Translations under genes and position numbers: made by a program
Shown here: positions 42,076 to 50,190 of the stretch, piece after piece
How the letters are laid out: the number at the start of each line of letters is the position of its first letter
How positions within the stretch are numbered: position 1 is the first letter of the stretch
Source: QHXW01 sp035297145
GTDB taxonomy: Bacteria; Acidobacteriota; Terriglobia; Bryobacterales; Bryobacteraceae
Length of the DNA stretch: 64,000 nucleotides
Assembly (NCBI GenBank): GCA_035297145.1
Contig: DATGZN010000094.1
Location: 62,001 to 126,000 of the forward strand
Direction: 5' to 3'
Notes under the pieces: generated by a model
The model's input: only the letters and a program-made list of their open reading frames with translations
What the model was told of the DNA's origin: nothing
Database searches by the model: none

Positions 42076-43698
42076 TCATAAGGTCTCCAAGGCTAGCGGT
42101 GTGCCGCGGGGCCTGTTCATACACACTTCCAAGGCGAGAGACAGCACATCGCGGGATTCGAAAGGATCAATTAACGCGTCTACGTGGCCTCTTGCGGCCG
42201 CGTATCTCGCATCCAACCAGCGTTCGTAGTCGGCGCGGGTTTTTTCGATGGCTTGTTGCAGATCATCGGGCAGAGACGCACCAGCGGACTTCAGTTTTTC
42301 CAGTTCGACGGAGAAGAGCGCTTGCACGGCGGAATCGCCTTCCATGACGCCGATGCGCGCGGTGGGCCAACTGAAAGTGAAGTTGGGATCGAAGCCCTGG
42401 CCGGCCATGGCGTAGTAGCCTGCGCCGCTGGCGTGGTTAATTGTCAGGATGATTTTCGGAACGGTGGTTGTGGCCATGGTCTCGACCATGTCGGCTCCAG
42501 CGCGGATAATGCCTTCTTTTTCCACGTCGGCGCCAACCATGAAGCCGGACACGTCTTGCAAATAGATGATGGGCAGGCCCAGACGCTCGGCCGTTTCCAC
42601 GAAGTACGCAACTTTACGCGCCGACGCGGTATAAACGATGCCGCCGATGCGCGGACCGGCTTCAGATTTCAAGAAACCACGCCGGTTGGCAATCAAGGCG
42701 ACGGGTCGCCCGTTGAGCTTGGCGTTGGCGCAGAGCATTTCCGGGGCGTGCGCGGGCTGGAATTCGAGATAGTCGTCGGCATCGAAAATGCGGAAGATGA
42801 CTTCTTCGATTTCGTAGGGAAGGCGGTGGTCGGCGGGCAGTGCGCCGTAAAGTTCGTCGGTGGGGCGTGCGGGCGGCTTGCCTTTCACGGGTGAGAGCGG
42901 CTCTGGCAGGCGCCGGAAATGCTCCCGCAAAATATTGAGACAGGTAGCGTCATCCTTGGCCATGAAGTGTGCGACGCCGCTCGCTTCGGTGTGGAGTTTC
43001 GCGCCGCCGAGCGATTCTGAGTCAATGACCTGGCCGGTTGCGCCTTTGACGAGGTTCGGGCCGCCCAAGCCCATGAAGCTCGTCTTTTCGACCATGATCA
43101 GAATGTCGCTGAGCGCGGGAAGATAGGCGCCGCCGGCGATGCAAGGTCCCATGACGGCGGCAAACTGCGGCACACGGAGCTTGCGCCGCATAAGTGAATT
43201 ATACAGAAAAATGCGGCCCGCGCCGTACTGGCCGGGGAAAATGCCGTCCTGATAGGGGAGGTTGACCCCGGCGGAATCCACCAGATATACGATGGGCGTG
43301 CGGTTGCGCATGGCGATTTCCTGCGCGCGCAGAATTTTGGTGATGGTTTCGGGCCACCACGAGCCGGCTTTGACGGTGGCGTCGTTGGCGACGATGACGG
43401 CGGGACGGCCCTCGATTTTTCCGGTGCCGGTGACGACCCCCGCGGCGGGCGCCTGCCCGTCGTACTGGTCATAGGCGATGAGGAGTCCGATTTCGAGGAA
43501 GCGCGCGCCGGGATCGAGCAGTTGCGCGATTCGCTCGCGCGCGGTGAGTTTGCCGGCCTTGTGCTGGCGCTCGATTTTCGACTTGCCACCGCCCGCGCGC
43601 AGGCGGTCCTCGAGTTTGTGGAGCTGGTCGACCAGATGGCGCATGTGGGCGGCACGGGCGAGAGGGGTGGGAGCGGCCGAAGGGTCTTGGGCGGGCAT
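42076..43698 (-). CDS. Acyl-CoA carboxylase carboxyltransferase (beta) subunit
   Basis: 540 residues of the propionyl-/methylcrotonyl-/geranyl-CoA carboxyltransferase family. The family motifs include the ERIAQLLDPGARFLEIG start, the N-terminal CoA site (GGAYLPALSDI) and the C-terminal GAGYYAMAG loop. It transfers carboxyl from biotin to the acyl-CoA. By length (540) and pairing with AtuA it resembles the beta subunit of methylcrotonyl- or geranyl-CoA carboxylase. The biotin carboxylase alpha subunit is not in the window. First gene of the operon with the AtuA-like genes. Confidence 0.88.
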   Translation of the reverse strand: MPAQDPSAAPTPLARAAHMRHLVDQLHKLEDRLRAGGGKSKIERQHKAGKLTARERIAQLLDPGARFLEIGLLIAYDQYDGQAPAAGVVTGTGKIEGRPAVIVANDATVKAGSWWPETITKILRAQEIAMRNRTPIVYLVDSAGVNLPYQDGIFPGQYGAGRIFLYNSLMRRKLRVPQFAAVMGPCIAGGAYLPALSDILIMVEKTSFMGLGGPNLVKGATGQVIDSESLGGAKLHTEASGVAHFMAKDDATCLNILREHFRRLPEPLSPVKGKPPARPTDELYGALPADHRLPYEIEEVIFRIFDADDYLEFQPAHAPEMLCANAKLNGRPVALIANRRGFLKSEAGPRIGGIVYTASARKVAYFVETAERLGLPIIYLQDVSGFMVGADVEKEGIIRAGADMVETMATTTVPKIILTINHASGAGYYAMAGQGFDPNFTFSWPTARIGVMEGDSAVQALFSVELEKLKSAGASLPDDLQQAIEKTRADYERWLDARYAAARGHVDALIDPFESRDVLSLALEVCMNRPRGTPLALETL

Positions 43699-43772
43699 AA
43701 GAATATTGTTTCATGGGAGGATAGCGGGTCTGAAGCGCTAGGCTGCGAACGGGTGTTGTTTGGGCAGACTCG

Positions 43773-44619
43773 TCAGACATGAGCGTTAACGACTTGCACA
43801 TCGGCCGCATAGCCATGGTTGCTCAGAAGGTTAGGGATTGAAGGAATTTCCATATCAGGGCTGCTGCGAGTTCCCCTGATCACTCGGCTGACCATGTCAC
43901 GAGCAAGGGCAACGCGAATTCGCGATTTTCCTCCCGAGTAGAACTTCAGAATGTCTGAAGGGTCAGTGACCGAAAGTCGGAATTCTTGCTCGCAGCACCA
44001 CTTTGGGTCCTTGAAACGACTTGCGCAGGAGATTAGCGCTACCGGCACCTCTTCCATCCAAAATCGCTCATGATCCTTGGGAGTTAGGTTCATGGTAAGT
44101 TCCATTGCAAAAGCGTGTTCCAACGTCGCCTCGACCATGCGCTCTTGGGCCTCTCGGTCATAGAGAACCCGAAAAAGCATATCTCTTTCCGCCCATAGCC
44201 CCAGCTATCAATTTGTCGTAACTAAAGCCTATCGCACAGCCAGTGTTAGCGCACGCGTAATTCTGCCACATGTAAGCCTGCTCCCCGGCTGAGCAGAAGC
44301 ACGCGACATGCAGAGCCCAGGACTCGTTTAGGCCAAACAGGCTCTTGTACCGGATAATCTCGCCAGCGAAATTCTGACCCACGCGATCCTTGCTTCTGGC
44401 CACCACGCACTGGATAATCTCAAGACCGTAGTCGCCTTCACGAGGGTCGTTCAAGTCTCTAATATCTGTACACCAGATTTCGCCGGACTCAATGATGCTG
44501 CGGAATCCATTCGGGCAGGTGTAGTGAAGCAGTAATTCAGGTTGATCGGTCGAGTCAAAATCATCCCATATCACATTTTGCTTTCTCAGCAATTGCGTCC
44601 TGATGAAGCTGTGACCCAT
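43773..44619 (-). pseudogene. DUF2971 protein interrupted by a frameshift
   Basis: Two overlapping frames make one protein: 44619-44158 gives the N-terminal part (LLLHYTCPNGFRSIIESGEIWCTDIRDLND, CFCSAGEQAYMWQNYA) and 44180-43773 gives the rest. At a run of five A on the plus strand (44172-44176, T on the coding strand), removing one base restores KRYAFRVLYDREAQ without a break. DUF2971 proteins occur in accessory regions, often near defence or phage genes, with no known reaction. Decay, sequencing error or slippage are all possible. It marks the left side of an accessory island. Confidence 0.7.
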
Positions 44620-44688
44620 CGCCTTAGGCGTACCATGTTATTGTCTGACCCTTCAAGCGCCTTCCAGCCTGAACTTTCTGTAATGCCG

Positions 44689-44718
44689 TTGACGACATAA
44701 TGCCTTTCATGACATATT
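44689..44718 (+). promoter_or_regulatory. Putative promoter of the HigB-like gene
   Basis: TTGACG (44689-44694), an 18-base spacer and CATATT (44713-44718) lie just before the GTG at 44726. The transcript would start at or next to the start codon. GACATAAT and GACATATT form a direct repeat across the -10 region, a plausible repressor site. Confidence 0.35.
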
Positions 44719-44725
44719 AGAAGGA

Positions 44726-45076
44726 GTGGCATGGGAGGTCGAGTTCTCTGATGAATTCGGCGAGTGGTGGGACAGTTTGAACGCCGCGGAACAGAAGAGT
44801 GTCGACTTCACGGTCAGTCTTCTGCAACACGCTGGTCCAACGTTGAGGATGCCGCACTCATCGGGCGTCGAGAGCTCGCGCCATGCGCATATGCGCGAGT
44901 TACGCATTCAGCATGAAGGGCCGCCGTACCGGGTACTCTATGCTTTCGATCCGCGGCGGACGGCGATTCTGCTGATCGGCGGCGACAAAACCGGCAACGA
45001 CCGCTGGTATGACGAGTATGTTCCGCGGGCAGATGCCATATACGACCGACATCTGCGGGAGTTAGGCGATGAATGA
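44726..45076 (+). CDS. RelE/HigB-type toxin of a type II toxin-antitoxin pair
   Basis: 116 residues beginning at GTG with AWEVEFSDEFGEWWDSL and containing MRELRIQHEGPPYRVLYAFDPRRTAILLIGGDKTG, the characteristic RelE/HigB/Gp49-like core strand and loop. These toxins cleave mRNA on the ribosome. The downstream helix-turn-helix gene is its probable antitoxin, with HigB before HigA as usual for this class. A Shine-Dalgarno-like AAGGA abuts the start, too close to work normally, so a leaderless transcript is possible. Confidence 0.82.
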   Translation: MAWEVEFSDEFGEWWDSLNAAEQKSVDFTVSLLQHAGPTLRMPHSSGVESSRHAHMRELRIQHEGPPYRVLYAFDPRRTAILLIGGDKTGNDRWYDEYVPRADAIYDRHLRELGDE

Positions 45077-45116
45077 GCCGCCAGCCGCGGAGGCCGCAAT
45101 CGAGGAGAGTAATGAC

Positions 45117-45716
45117 ATGGCCCGAAACTTCAAAGAACTGCAAGCGAAGATGGATCCCGCGAGCCGCGCGGACAACAAGCGGCGCGTGCGGGAGGAGCTG
45201 CAACGCATGGCCCTCGAAGAATTGCGCGGCGCCAGGCAACTCACGCAAGCCGACATGGCGGAGATGCTGGACGTGCCGCAAAGCTCGATCTCTCGCATCG
45301 AGCGGCGCGCGGACATGTATCTCAGCACATTGCGAAACTACATCCACGCGGTAGGGGGCGAACTACGGATTCAAGCGGTATTTCCCGACGGGGGAACCGT
45401 CGTTATTGACCGCTTTGGAGAATATGATTGGCGGGCATATGAGGTCGAGATAGTTGCGGATGGCGGCGCATTTCGGCTGCATGCCTTTGCGCCGCCTAAG
45501 TCAGTGCGCTTCTCGACAAAACCCCTGAAGCTCTCCGGACTGACAAAGACCCTGAGAGCGTTGCACGTTCAGGAGGCCCAGATCGCGAACATCAAGGTGA
45601 ACCTGGAGAAGAACGGAGGAAGTGTCCCTATCGCGGGAAATGGTTCCGGGATCCAGCGCATGTTTAGTGTTGCGGATCTGATCACAGCGGGCTTTGAAGA
45701 AACGAGCGCTGAATAG
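45117..45716 (+). CDS. HigA-like antitoxin with extra C-terminal region
   Basis: 199 residues from ATG 45117 (MARNFKELQAKM, the normal HigA-type start; GGAGAG upstream). An in-frame ATG at 45069 overlapping the toxin gene is less likely. Residues 1-102 are a standard XRE antitoxin ending like GGTVVIDRFGEY, where related antitoxins stop. About 95 more residues follow (VEIVADGGAFRLHAF, TLRALHVQEAQIANIK) with no family I recognise, beta-rich then helical. It may be a fused second domain. It should bind and neutralise the HigB-like toxin and repress the operon. Confidence 0.72.
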   Translation: MARNFKELQAKMDPASRADNKRRVREELQRMALEELRGARQLTQADMAEMLDVPQSSISRIERRADMYLSTLRNYIHAVGGELRIQAVFPDGGTVVIDRFGEYDWRAYEVEIVADGGAFRLHAFAPPKSVRFSTKPLKLSGLTKTLRALHVQEAQIANIKVNLEKNGGSVPIAGNGSGIQRMFSVADLITAGFEETSAE

Positions 45717-45818
45717 ACCGGCTCGGTGCCGGGCGATCACCTCGAATGGACACGAGCGGTGACAGCTCTGGCGTTTCAGGCGTGGAGGCCCGCAGCCTGA
45801 AATGCTAGGATCACTTCT

Positions 45819-46049
45819 ATGGAGCTCGCGATTCGGATACAGATTGAGGAGTTGCCGGAGGGTTTGTATCTTGCGACTTCCGACGAACTCCAGGGCCTTG
45901 TTACGCAAGGACGAACCGTTGCCGAGGCGCTCGATATCGCGAGCGATGTTGCTCGCAAACTGATTGAGGCGCGGCGCGAACGGGAGGGCGTTCCGAACCT
46001 GCCCACCACCAATGAGCGGCACGATTACACTATCGTGGTCGCGGCGTGA
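45819..46049 (+). CDS. HicB-like antitoxin, without its HicA
   Basis: 76 residues with the HicB partial RNase-H-fold pattern (IQIEELPEGLYLATSDELQGLVTQGRT, then a helix VAEALDIASDVARKLIEA). HicB normally neutralises HicA, an mRNA interferase. No HicA (double-stranded RNA-binding fold with GSH motif) is found on either side; the next open frame (46046-46231) does not resemble one. It lies beside the HigBA-like pair in the accessory island. Confidence 0.68.
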   Translation: MELAIRIQIEELPEGLYLATSDELQGLVTQGRTVAEALDIASDVARKLIEARREREGVPNLPTTNERHDYTIVVAA

Positions 46050-46102
46050 ATGTGCCGGCTCGCCGGATTCCGGTATGCGACTACCTTCCGCTCCCGCCCA
46101 AA

Positions 46103-46351
46103 CGCTCGCACGCGAAACGAATACCCGACTCCGATGAAATGATCGACGGCGGCTGCGGACAGGCCCACTCCTACGTGGAGATCGAGCTGCTGCTGGGGCG
46201 TGGGTTTGTAGGCCGTGCCGAAGTGCAGTAGGTGCCTGGGGCCTAGCTGCTCGGGGAAGTCGCCGGCATATTCGACGAACGCATCCCAGCGAGTGGTCAA
46301 TTGCCGGTCAAAGAACGTGGTCTCTCCTGTCACGTTCCGGCGCCCGGCCTG
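46103..46351 (-). pseudogene. Remnant of an outer-membrane transporter-like beta-barrel gene
   Basis: In one minus-strand frame, about 80 residues (TTFFDRQLTTRWDAFVEYA, then LHFGTAYKPTPQQQLDLHVG and FIGVGYSFR) match the C-terminal strands of the MetA-pathway/transporter-like outer-membrane family, which normally end at about SFR. The N-terminal two-thirds is missing, and the frame runs past the usual end into the neighbouring HicB gene. It is a fragment, not a functional gene. Confidence 0.55.
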
Positions 46352-46598
46352 CGTTGGTCGGAAAGGGGTCGGTCGGAAAGGGGACACTGACGCAATTACG
46401 GCTTAGACGGCATCGTCAGCAAATAGGGATGCGTGCAAACTAGCCTAGTCCGGCGAACTCGGCCGCTCGCGCGGCGCCCGCGGGCCCAAACGCGCAATCT
46501 TCTTCCCGCCTTCCGTTCGAGCTGCCTGAGATGCGTCTGCCCCTTTCTGTATCTCTTTTTCTCTCTGATGCTGTCCAAACCGTTCAGAGGTGACGAAC
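46352..46598. other. Non-coding stretch with tandem GGTCGGAAAGGGG-type repeat
   Basis: Two copies of TCGGAAAGGGG stand side by side near 46355-46384, followed by ACACTGACGCAATTA. The rest, to the end of the ice-binding gene at 46599, shows no supportable gene. The motif may be the end of a REP-like or transposon-derived sequence; this is tentative. Confidence 0.4.
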
Positions 46599-47522
46599 TC
46601 AATCGGACGGTGCGTGCGTTACTGACCCCGGCGGCGCGCTGATGCGGCTTTGTCTGGCGCGCAGCGCCCATTTTCGCTGTAACGCCAGGGCGGCAAGACA
46701 AGTAGCCAAAAGCAGAAGTCCGCTGGGTTCCGGAATGAGGGATGGACTGTAATCGCTGACAGAGCTATTGGCAGGGCTACTTAAGGCGACGCCGGGGGTC
46801 CCGCTTTGTCCGCCTAACTCTGAGGCCTGAGAAGAGGACCACCCAGGAATCGCGGTGCAGGCGGTTGAAATGACATTAGTGTCCATGGTCACTGCCGCGT
46901 TTTCGGCCAGGGCGCGACCGCACGGGATGATAGCGCCGGTATCGAGAGTAATGCTCTGGGCGGCCAGAATGTTCCCTTCGAACGACGTACCGGTGCCGAG
47001 AGTGGCAGAACTGCCCACCTGCCAAAACAAGCCGTCATCCGGTCCGCCGTTAATTACTTGGACGACTGAGCTACTCGCAGTGGTTAGCGTCTTCCCGATC
47101 TCGAAAACCCACAGTGCATTGTCGTTGCCCTGGGCGTTGAGCGTAAGTGTCCCGGTCAGTTGAGCCGAGCTGGCAAAAAAATAGACGCCAGGCAAAAGCG
47201 TCAGTCCGCCCAAATCCTGACCGGTCAAGTTTTCATTGAATGGCAGTGCAGCCAGCATATTGTACGCGGTGGTGAGATCGTTCTGGGCTGTGCCTGCGGC
47301 GGCATCGGCCTCGTGTAGGGTTCCCGACACGATTCCGGGAGGGAAGCCAGTGACTGCGGTACCGGGCGACACACCCAAGTCCCCGGCGATGGTGGTGGGG
47401 CCAGTATTGGTCACGGTCGAGCCGGCTAGGACGGCAAAGCTAGCCGCAGTTCCGAGGAGGTCGGCGCGAGCACTGGGAAGTGTCAGCGGTAAAAGCAATG
47501 CATATAGCACGTAGCGTCTCAT
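46599..47522 (-). CDS. Ice-binding (DUF3494) protein with PEP-CTERM sorting signal
   Basis: 307 residues with a signal peptide (MRRYVLYALLLPLTLPSARA). The DUF3494 ice-binding domain follows: FAVLAGSTVTNTGPTTIAGDLGVSPG at the start, then LTGTLTLNAQG and the FWQVGSSATLGTGTSFEGNI strand set. A C-terminal PEP-CTERM tail (IPEPSGLLLLATCLAALALQ plus basic residues) is present. DUF3494 proteins bind ice or similar ordered surfaces. PEP-CTERM tags direct proteins to exosortase-dependent export; an exosortase gene is not in this window. The gene lies in an accessory island. Confidence 0.85.
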   Translation of the reverse strand: MRRYVLYALLLPLTLPSARADLLGTAASFAVLAGSTVTNTGPTTIAGDLGVSPGTAVTGFPPGIVSGTLHEADAAAGTAQNDLTTAYNMLAALPFNENLTGQDLGGLTLLPGVYFFASSAQLTGTLTLNAQGNDNALWVFEIGKTLTTASSSVVQVINGGPDDGLFWQVGSSATLGTGTSFEGNILAAQSITLDTGAIIPCGRALAENAAVTMDTNVISTACTAIPGWSSSQASELGGQSGTPGVALSSPANSSVSDYSPSLIPEPSGLLLLATCLAALALQRKWALRARQSRISAPPGSVTHAPSD

Positions 47523-47888
47523 CTGTTATTGCTCCCTTGGGTCGGTTGATGAACGTATACGCCACCGCATCGCGGAGCTCGTTGATCACGAAACTCGTTG
47601 GACTTGCTTTGCCCGGATACATAACGGCTGACTGCGAAGTGGCGATTAAGCGAATGGTAGCAGACAGATATCGAGCGATCTGTGCACAATTGCTCACTCT
47701 TGCACCAAAAATGTATTTGTTGGGTTGCATTGTTAGGCTTCTGGCGCCGGGTCGAGCGATTGGCGTCACTCTCACTAAATTCGCCAAGAAAGAGCTTCGT
47801 GGAAAGGGAGCAGGCTCGCGCTACCATCAAAACTGACAAGACTGATCGAGCGAGCGAAACGACAGAGTGCCCGAGCAGCAGGAGGCCC
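47523..47888. other. 366-bp stretch without a recognisable gene
   Basis: Between the ice-binding gene start and the small zinc-type gene. Open frames on both strands are short and look like chance. Composition is more AT-rich than the core genes, in keeping with an accessory island. Confidence 0.5.
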
Positions 47889-48092
47889 ATGAGCGAGCGT
47901 ATGGATTTCGAAATTGTTTGTCCGAACGATCACGACCAGACAGTTACATTCAGTCAGGATGAATTCGAAAAAGCATTGAAATCCGATGACCTGGTGTTCC
48001 ACTGCAATACATGCGATGCGAACTGGCCTCCATCCAGTGCAGACATTGCTAAATTCCGGAAGCAGTTCGCGAAGAGAAACCGGGCGACCTGA
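47889..48092 (+). CDS. Small hypothetical protein with cysteine pair
   Basis: 67 residues from ATG 47889, which has GGAGG 4-5 bases upstream (start MSERMDFEIVCPNDHDQTVT). CPNDH and HCNTC may form a one-knuckle zinc site. The open frame from 47682 is longer but has no ribosome-binding site and looks unlike protein. Family not recognised; it lies at the entrance of the conjugation gene cluster. Confidence 0.55.
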   Translation: MSERMDFEIVCPNDHDQTVTFSQDEFEKALKSDDLVFHCNTCDANWPPSSADIAKFRKQFAKRNRAT

Positions 48093-48179
48093 CAGGCATT
48101 TTTCAATGGGTGGAATGGTCCTCGCACAGGGCGCCGGCCGTAATCAACTCTGACGGGTATCGATGGCACGCCGGTCATT

Positions 48180-48695
48180 GTGGTGCAGCCGACTGCACCA
48201 GGCCTCGATACCAACCTGCTCGTTACGACCGACCGCCGCGCCTACTATCTCCGATTGATCTCGAAGCCTGAGGATTACGTTTCACGCGTGGCCTTCGAAT
48301 ATCCCGCCGAAGACAACAACCGCCGCTGGCAGGAACACATGCTCACCGAGAGGTCCCGGCAGCCGGAAAAGGCCGAGTTGCTCCCGGCGCTCGTTACAGC
48401 GGAGCGCTTGAACTTCAGCCACGACATCCATGGCGGCAACGAGCACATCAGACCGTTGCGGGTGTTCGACAACGGGGAGAAGACCTACCTGCAGATGCCT
48501 GCCGAGATGAAGAACCGGGAAGCGCCGGTTCTTCTGATCGTGGGAAATGATGGCAAAGGGGAGGTCACGAACTACCGTGTGCAGCACCAGACGTACATCG
48601 TAGATCGCTTGTTCGACCGCGCCAACCTGGTGCTCGGGGCCGGTAAGAAGAGCAAGGGACTCTCGGTCGAAATCAGCCGTTCGCCCAAGGGCTAG
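48180..48695 (+). pseudogene. N-terminally truncated TrbG/VirB9 conjugation protein
   Basis: 171 residues matching only the central and C-terminal part of TrbG/VirB9: NLLVTTDRRAYYLRLISKPEDYVSRVAFEYP, then RPLRVFDNGEKTYLQMP and VTNYRVQHQTYIVDRLFDRA. VirB9 is an outer-membrane-core subunit of type IV secretion. The roughly 100 N-terminal residues with the signal sequence are missing, and reading upstream in the same frame gives only a few more homologous residues. It is therefore probably non-functional, left from a conjugative element. It lies 61 bases before trbI. Confidence 0.75.
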
Positions 48696-48756
48696 CCATC
48701 ATGACACCGACCACGAATCAACTGCCAAGCCGATCGAAGCCCCCACTGGTTGCGAT

Positions 48757-50190
48757 ATGCATCCGAAGTGGGCAGGAATCGTCCGGCTTAGCAAACGTGC
48801 CGCCTTGATCGTCGGCGTGGTGGTGCTCGTCGTGATCGTGGGCTGTGCGTATGGACTGATCCAGCGTTCCGTGGCGAAGATGCAGATCGCATCGCAGGGA
48901 GAGGCGAAACGGATTACGCCCGCCACGCAAGCCGGGCAGGAGATGGCGTCTTTCAAGGATTCCCGGCCAGCTGCGGCGATGGGAAAGCTCGTGCCACCGA
49001 ATTCAACGATGGCGGCGCAGTTTCCGTCCGTTCCTGGCTGCGACGTTGACCCGCAGACCGGCCAGCTCACGAGGTTCAGTAAGCTGACCGGCGCTCCGTG
49101 CGGCAGCGCTGCCACGCAACTCCCGCAGGAGCGGGTCGTGGTTAGGCAGGCTCCGCCACGTCTCATGCAAACCTTTCCTGCATCGTTGACGCAATCTGGA
49201 TCTCAGTCGTCACTGACACCGGAAGAGCAGCAGCTGGCCATGAGCTGGCAGCAGGAGCAGGCTGCCATCCTGGCACCAACCAGTATTGGGAGGAGTTCTG
49301 GTGTGACTCCGTTGGTAGCACCCGGAGGGGCAGTACCTCAGCCCGGCACCGATCCGCTGTCCACCCTGATCGCTGCTCAGGCCTTGAATGGTGTGCCACG
49401 GAGCATCGCGACAGGAGCTGATTTAACCTCGACTGGCTCCAACGACTCTTACGAAGTGCAGAATGGGCAGTCGCGCAAGGAAGCGTTTCTCGCGAGCGCG
49501 CACAAAACGCAGATCGGCGACTATCTGCAATCGACTCGTGAGGTGCCGCTCAGCCGGTTCGAGATCAAAGCCGGCTGGGAAATTCCGGCGGTCCTCGAGC
49601 AGGGCCTGAATTCCGATCTGCCCGGTGAGGTCAAAGCGCTAGTTACCCAGAACGTGTACGACACCGCGACCGGCATGTATCTTCTGATCCACCAAGGTTC
49701 GCGCCTCGTTGGCAGGTACGACTCGCACATCTCTTACGGTCAAGACGGCGTGCAGGTAGCCTGGTCGCGGATCATTTACCCGGACGCTTCGTCGGTCGAT
49801 CTCGACGGTATGGCGGGTCTGGATGCTCACGGCAATCCCGGACTGCGCTCTGACGTGGATCATCACTACCGGTCGTTGATCGGCGGCATGGCTTTGACCA
49901 GTATGTTCAATGCCGCGTTCGCCATCACTCAGGCGCGAAACCAGAATGTCCTGGTGATCAACCCGGCTTCCGCCGCGGAGGCAGCTGTAGGCGCGGAAGT
50001 GAGCGAGACTCGCTCGCAGCTCGCGCGCCGGAACCTGAACCGCCAGCCGACGATCAAGGTGCCGGCCGGATACAAGTTCACGGTGCGGGTGAACCGGGAC
50101 ATTCTTTTCGATGCGCCCTACATGCCGATCGAGGCCGATCCGCAGGCTCTGCCACGAACCACCAGAACCACGGCCCATGCGAGGAATTAG
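48757..50190 (+). CDS. trbI: TrbI/VirB10-type type IV secretion protein
   Basis: 477 residues. A short cytoplasmic N-terminus and a membrane helix (AALIVGVVVLVVIVGCAYGLI, residues 15-35) are followed by a linker, then the VirB10 beta-barrel domain from about residue 250 (IPAVLEQGLNSDLPGEVKALV, DVYDTATG-like strand, GSRLVGRYDSHISYGQD, RIIYPD). VirB10 couples inner-membrane energy to the outer-membrane pore. Upstream of ATG 48757 the same frame continues plausibly (TAKPIEAPTGCD) but without a start codon, so the N-terminus may be damaged. The stop abuts the traG start. Confidence 0.82.
   Translation: MHPKWAGIVRLSKRAALIVGVVVLVVIVGCAYGLIQRSVAKMQIASQGEAKRITPATQAGQEMASFKDSRPAAAMGKLVPPNSTMAAQFPSVPGCDVDPQTGQLTRFSKLTGAPCGSAATQLPQERVVVRQAPPRLMQTFPASLTQSGSQSSLTPEEQQLAMSWQQEQAAILAPTSIGRSSGVTPLVAPGGAVPQPGTDPLSTLIAAQALNGVPRSIATGADLTSTGSNDSYEVQNGQSRKEAFLASAHKTQIGDYLQSTREVPLSRFEIKAGWEIPAVLEQGLNSDLPGEVKALVTQNVYDTATGMYLLIHQGSRLVGRYDSHISYGQDGVQVAWSRIIYPDASSVDLDGMAGLDAHGNPGLRSDVDHHYRSLIGGMALTSMFNAAFAITQARNQNVLVINPASAAEAAVGAEVSETRSQLARRNLNRQPTIKVPAGYKFTVRVNRDILFDAPYMPIEADPQALPRTTRTTAHARN

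Noticed and set aside
40902..42347. 481-codon plus-strand open frame opposite the AtuA-like gene
   Set aside because: Antisense shadow of the AtuA-like gene; it has no recognisable domain and crosses gene borders.
46046..46231. Candidate HicA partner overlapping the end of HicB
   Set aside because: The 61-residue product lacks the HicA GSH motif and fold pattern. The same DNA reads convincingly as an outer-membrane protein remnant on the other strand.
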